Shown piece by piece: positions 60,785 to 64,000 of a DNA stretch of 64,000 nt. Source of the stretch: Bugulina stolonifera (taxonomy: Eukaryota; Bryozoa; Gymnolaemata; Cheilostomatida; Bugulidae); NCBI GenBank assembly GCA_935421135.1, contig OW285192.1:13781501-13845500 (forward strand), given 5' to 3'. The position numbers were made by a program, and so were the translations under genes. Within the stretch, counting starts at the first letter, position 1, and each line of letters starts with the position of its first letter. The notes under the pieces were generated by a model, which saw nothing but the letters and a program-made list of their open reading frames with translations, did not search any database and had not been told where the DNA came from.

Positions 60785-62470
60785 AGAGGGAAGGAGAGGA
60801 GAGTTTTTTGTTCCTGTTGCTCTTGCAACCAGAGTTTTTATTGAGAGACTAACTGCCATTAAAAATATTAGATATACTGCTCATTTAATTTCATAACTTA
60901 CCAAAAAATTCTTAATACGCAAAAATATGCTTTCTTCAAGTTCTTGTTTTGTCCTGCATGCAAATAACTCAAGCTACTCAAGGTATCTTTGTTTAATGTA
61001 TCTTACTTTTGGTGTTAGCTTTCAGATTATACAAGTTAGATAATGCTGCTGAGGGGTACAAGCCACTGTTAGTAGTCATCATGTTTACAGCTGGTGCAGA
61101 CAGCTATATGAAATGTATTTAGGCCTGCATTGTATTGCCATTATGTCACTAACTGCATAAATACATTATAAAGAATGCCAGAGATGAGATAAATCTTAAT
61201 AAATGCATTAAAGTTTAGCAGGGATTGTCTGATCTTGCCTATTATGTTGAGTTTCTTCCAAATTAGCTAAAATACAAATAGGCTAGACTGAAGTCGCACA
61301 AAGAAATGATGTAAACCAAATACTTATGTAATATTGTTGTAAATTTGCAATGGGAGTTACCCAAAGGTTGTCACAGGTTAGTTCCAGTCTACTACTGGAC
61401 GAATGACATGAGCCTAATGACTCCTACGACCTACACATTATGCAAGTAGTCTGCTGTATTTCTGCCACCAACTCACTACGGACTACGGCTACCATTGACT
61501 ATTCCCAACAACAATACAGAGAATTTTAATAAGTTGACAATATATTGTGATGTCATGCCTTATATAGCCTAGCAAGTCAAAAGGGCAAAAGTTGCAAAAC
61601 AACATTAACCAATCGCGTTGTTGCAACTACTTGAAGTAACAGTTTTGCGCAATAACATGGTAGAAACCCTGCTAAAAAGCTGGCGAGCTAAACAAGAGCT
61701 AAAAATAGGCTCCTGTTTGAAATGGCAGAGCATACGATAGAAAACATTGCCGTTAGCAACAGACAAGCTAATGCTTCGCACTGTATAGGCTGACAATCAA
61801 ATTAAATAAATATTAACATACATGAGTCTCTAATTATACTGGCATGCTACTAGTCACTAGTAGCTACTAAACAGTGTGCTATCAATCACTATGCATGATT
61901 TTGAGTGAAAATCTACTGCAATATCAAGTTTAAGATAAAACATGTGCAGAACAGAATAATATCAGTTAACGCCAAAATACAATTCTGACTTCCACTTGAC
62001 TTGATTATCATGAGTTGAGATATCATTCATGCTTGAATATGACTTTATGTGTCTGTAAAAAAAAGTTTAGATGATCAAAACAATGCAAAACCTTACATCA
62101 ATTTAGTCGTCGTCAAATGTGTAAAGAGTTCCTCTATGATGCAGCTGTGCTGCAGTTTTTTGCATGCTGTTAAGAATTTTAAAATGGTTATATTTTTCCA
62201 TTACTATGCTGTGACACAGTCGTTGAGCTAAACAGTCATGTTGAAGGTTTTATAGAGTTGTCTGCACTTGAGAACATATTTTACTGCCTAATTTTGTTAC
62301 ACTGATAAACACATGTTATGTACTAAATTGCCCCTAACATTTTTATTTTTGCATAGCTGATAGTAGAACATTCTAGATATTGCTGAATAATTTCGAATCT
62401 AGTTTCTACTGACCAAGCACTTTGACATCTCTCATGCCGAATCTTACTTTCATACTTATTCTTCGTAGAC
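60785..62470. repeat. Segmental duplication B, downstream of ZFP-5psi
   Basis: Partner of 43840-46790. It lacks the two LTR-like insertions found there but has its own 0.57-kb insertion at 61346-61919. Apart from these repeats no gene was seen here. Confidence 0.7.
61346..61919 (-). mobile_element. Insertion with LTR-like features in the ZFP-5psi downstream region
   Basis: This 0.57-kb segment interrupts sequence that is continuous at 45.1-45.2 kb. On the minus strand it has GGCTATATAAGGCATG near 61570, like the TATA region of the 45.7-kb LTR. Exact ends were not resolved. Confidence 0.4.
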
Positions 62471-63018
62471 CATCTTGGGGTCTAATGACGTTATTTTTTG
62501 CAATAAAAAAGATTCTACAGTACTGCGGATGACTGACAGAACTGCTTTAATTATTTTTTTTAGCTTTGTCTCTCTTGTTTGACCATAAACTGTAAGATTA
62601 TATTCCGATTACCTTCACACTGGAAAAACTTCATATGGCAGCTTTGAGCAATGATTGCTCATGATTTGTGCATTTGAGTAGTCAAGCTAGAGAAAGCAAT
62701 GTGGAAAAGTCAAGGAAAGTGAATAATTTTGGGGGCTAGCCCCTCTTAACCAATTGTTCATGAAAGTAAGCAACTACAAAAACTGTCGGAATAGGTAATG
62801 GAAAAAGGCTAAGCAGACTACATTGCACATGCAGTTGAAATTCATGCTCCAAAGTTTAACACGTGTTAGAGTTGTAACTGACAACTCCATGGAGTATGCT
62901 TTCTGTGAATTGTTAGTAGTTGATCTACATTGCTAATACTTCACGTTTTCATCTGTCTATCACTACGAAAGACTATCTGTTTGGCAATGACAGTAGAAGA
63001 GCGATCCCATGAATCGAC
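62471..63018. other. Region 3' of the cytospin-like stop, nothing recognised
   Basis: If the last exon splices on, the CH-domain exons should lie here or further left. None was readable. Confidence 0.35.
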
Positions 63019-64000
63019 TTAGGTCACTATCTGCTGTATAGTTACCACTGTTATATAGTCATTTCTAATGGAGAGGAGAGAACTGACGCTATTCTCTGAG
63101 GATACAGGTCTAAGTGATTCGATGACCGGAGAGTTTGTTTTCTCGAACATTTTCCCCCGAGTTCTACTGCTGGTTGATTTGTCTTCTGCATCTTTGGGTT
63201 TCTTCAGCGCAGACCTCAATGGTATGTTCTCATTATTGTTATTATGATTATTAGTTCTACGCTCTGGACTGTTACAACTGTTAGCTTCCATATGATTACT
63301 AAATGATATTGAAGTGTTAGTTGGACTGTTTAGGCTATCTGAACTACCTCTACGTGAAGACCCAGTCGACGAGCCCAGTGACCCTTGACCTTCTATTGTT
63401 TTTATTAACGATTTAACGGAGACTATGTTCTGATTACTTTTGATATCGCTTGTTCTCCGACCTTGTCTAAGAGCAACTAACTCCCTATCACTACCGAGTA
63501 TGTGTTTTTGATCTCACTAGTTGGTAGAACAGTTAAACCTTTCTGTGCCTTCACCCTGTCTAGTTCTGCCTGTAGGAGATTACTCTGCTTCTGGAGGTCT
63601 TCATTCTTCCTTGAGAGCTCTCTGTTCTTTTCCACTAACAGTTCCTTCTCTTCCACTGCTTCAGCTTTGATAGCGTTAGCTATAACTACAGCCGTCTGCA
63701 AGTCACTCTGAAACTGCTTCCAGTCACTCGCCTCTTCCTCATGCCTCTGTGAGAGGGCCTCCATCTCCTTCTCAAACTCTATATACCTGTGCTTAGCACC
63801 CTTGAGCTCAGCTTGCAAGTCACTGACTTCAATTCTAACATTTTTATTCTCCTCTATAAGCCGATTGTTCTCCTTCCTCTGTGCCTCGAGGTCCTTGCGG
63901 ACCTCCACCAGCTGAGTCTCCAGCTGTCCCCTGTCAGCGCTAATCTTATCATATTTAAACTCCAGGTCACTAATGCATGTCTTATTGTTATTCCTAGCTG
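63019..64000 (-). CDS. Cytospin/SPECC1-like coiled-coil protein, partial, with an apparent frameshift
   Basis: The frame is open from the window edge at 64000 leftward to about 63500 and encodes a long charged coiled coil (heptads such as EENKNVRIEVSDLQAEL). It then has WKQFQSDLQTAVVIANAIK, the signature of the cytospin-A/SPECC1L family just after its coiled coils. The next family landmark, RELVALRQG and then VKSLIKTIEGQ, is present at about 63370-63478 but in a different frame. One base appears missing between about 63480 and 63525, where there is a run of five A on the coding strand, or a tiny intron is hidden there. A low-complexity Ser/Asn-rich tail continues to a stop at 63019; a GTAACT donor near 63050 could instead lead on to further exons. 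The actin-binding CH domain that ends family members was not found. Known: these proteins link actin and microtubules. The 5' part lies outside the window. Confidence 0.8.

Noticed and set aside
1..64000. CRISPR array, prokaryotic operons or ribosome binding sites
   Set aside because: Spliced exons and eukaryotic transposons show nuclear eukaryotic DNA; the only regular repeats are minisatellites without spacers.

Overview
This window looks like nuclear DNA from an invertebrate animal. It is AT-rich, its genes are split into many short exons with GT-AG introns, and it is full of decayed transposable elements and the palindrome TACATGTA. One gene at the right edge is recognisably metazoan (a cytospin/SPECC1-like coiled-coil protein). 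The species cannot be named from sequence alone; a sponge or another marine invertebrate would fit. All gene models below were spliced by eye from open frames, splice sites and exon phases.

The main content is a clustered family of four intact paralogous genes plus one broken copy. The intact genes are ZFP-1 (10211-14039, +), ZFP-2 (20911-23773, +), ZFP-3 (27795-30667, -) and ZFP-4 (38059-43784, +); the wreck is ZFP-5psi (59545-60340, +). Every intact copy has six coding exons with the same junction phases (0, 0, 2, 0, 0). Each encodes a conserved N-terminal block of about 40 residues that I do not recognise, two short motifs of the type (A/P)-x-D-L-S-x-K/R that resemble CtBP-corepressor docking motifs, a basic VYPSRRP linker, and three C2H2 zinc fingers at the C-terminus. 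The inferred job is sequence-specific transcriptional repression. Each intact copy has a GGCGTGG box about 0.7-1.05 kb before the start codon and a splice acceptor just before the ATG, so a non-coding first exon is likely. A similar box facing left at about 103-116 suggests another member lies off the left edge.

Other genes, all on the minus strand, are: the 3' exons of an unrecognised gene X (32160-34897), the 3' exons of an unrecognised membrane-protein-like gene Y (48753-53829), and a partial cytospin/SPECC1-like gene running off the right edge (63019-64000), which appears frameshifted.

The space between genes holds LTR-like elements (18.9-19.5, 25.2-26.0, 43.9-44.7, 45.3-46.4 and perhaps 61.3-61.9 kb), a 1.28-kb hAT-like element (15.2-16.5 kb), two copies of an ACTTG-rich hAT-like MITE (26.7 and 59.6 kb, the second inside ZFP-5psi), smaller MITE or foldback elements, a non-LTR retrotransposon scrap (2.5-2.9 kb) and a tRNA-derived SINE head (50.7 kb). 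The DNA downstream of ZFP-4 and of ZFP-5psi is itself duplicated, so the family grew by segmental duplication. I saw no CRISPR array, rRNA or convincing intact tRNA gene.
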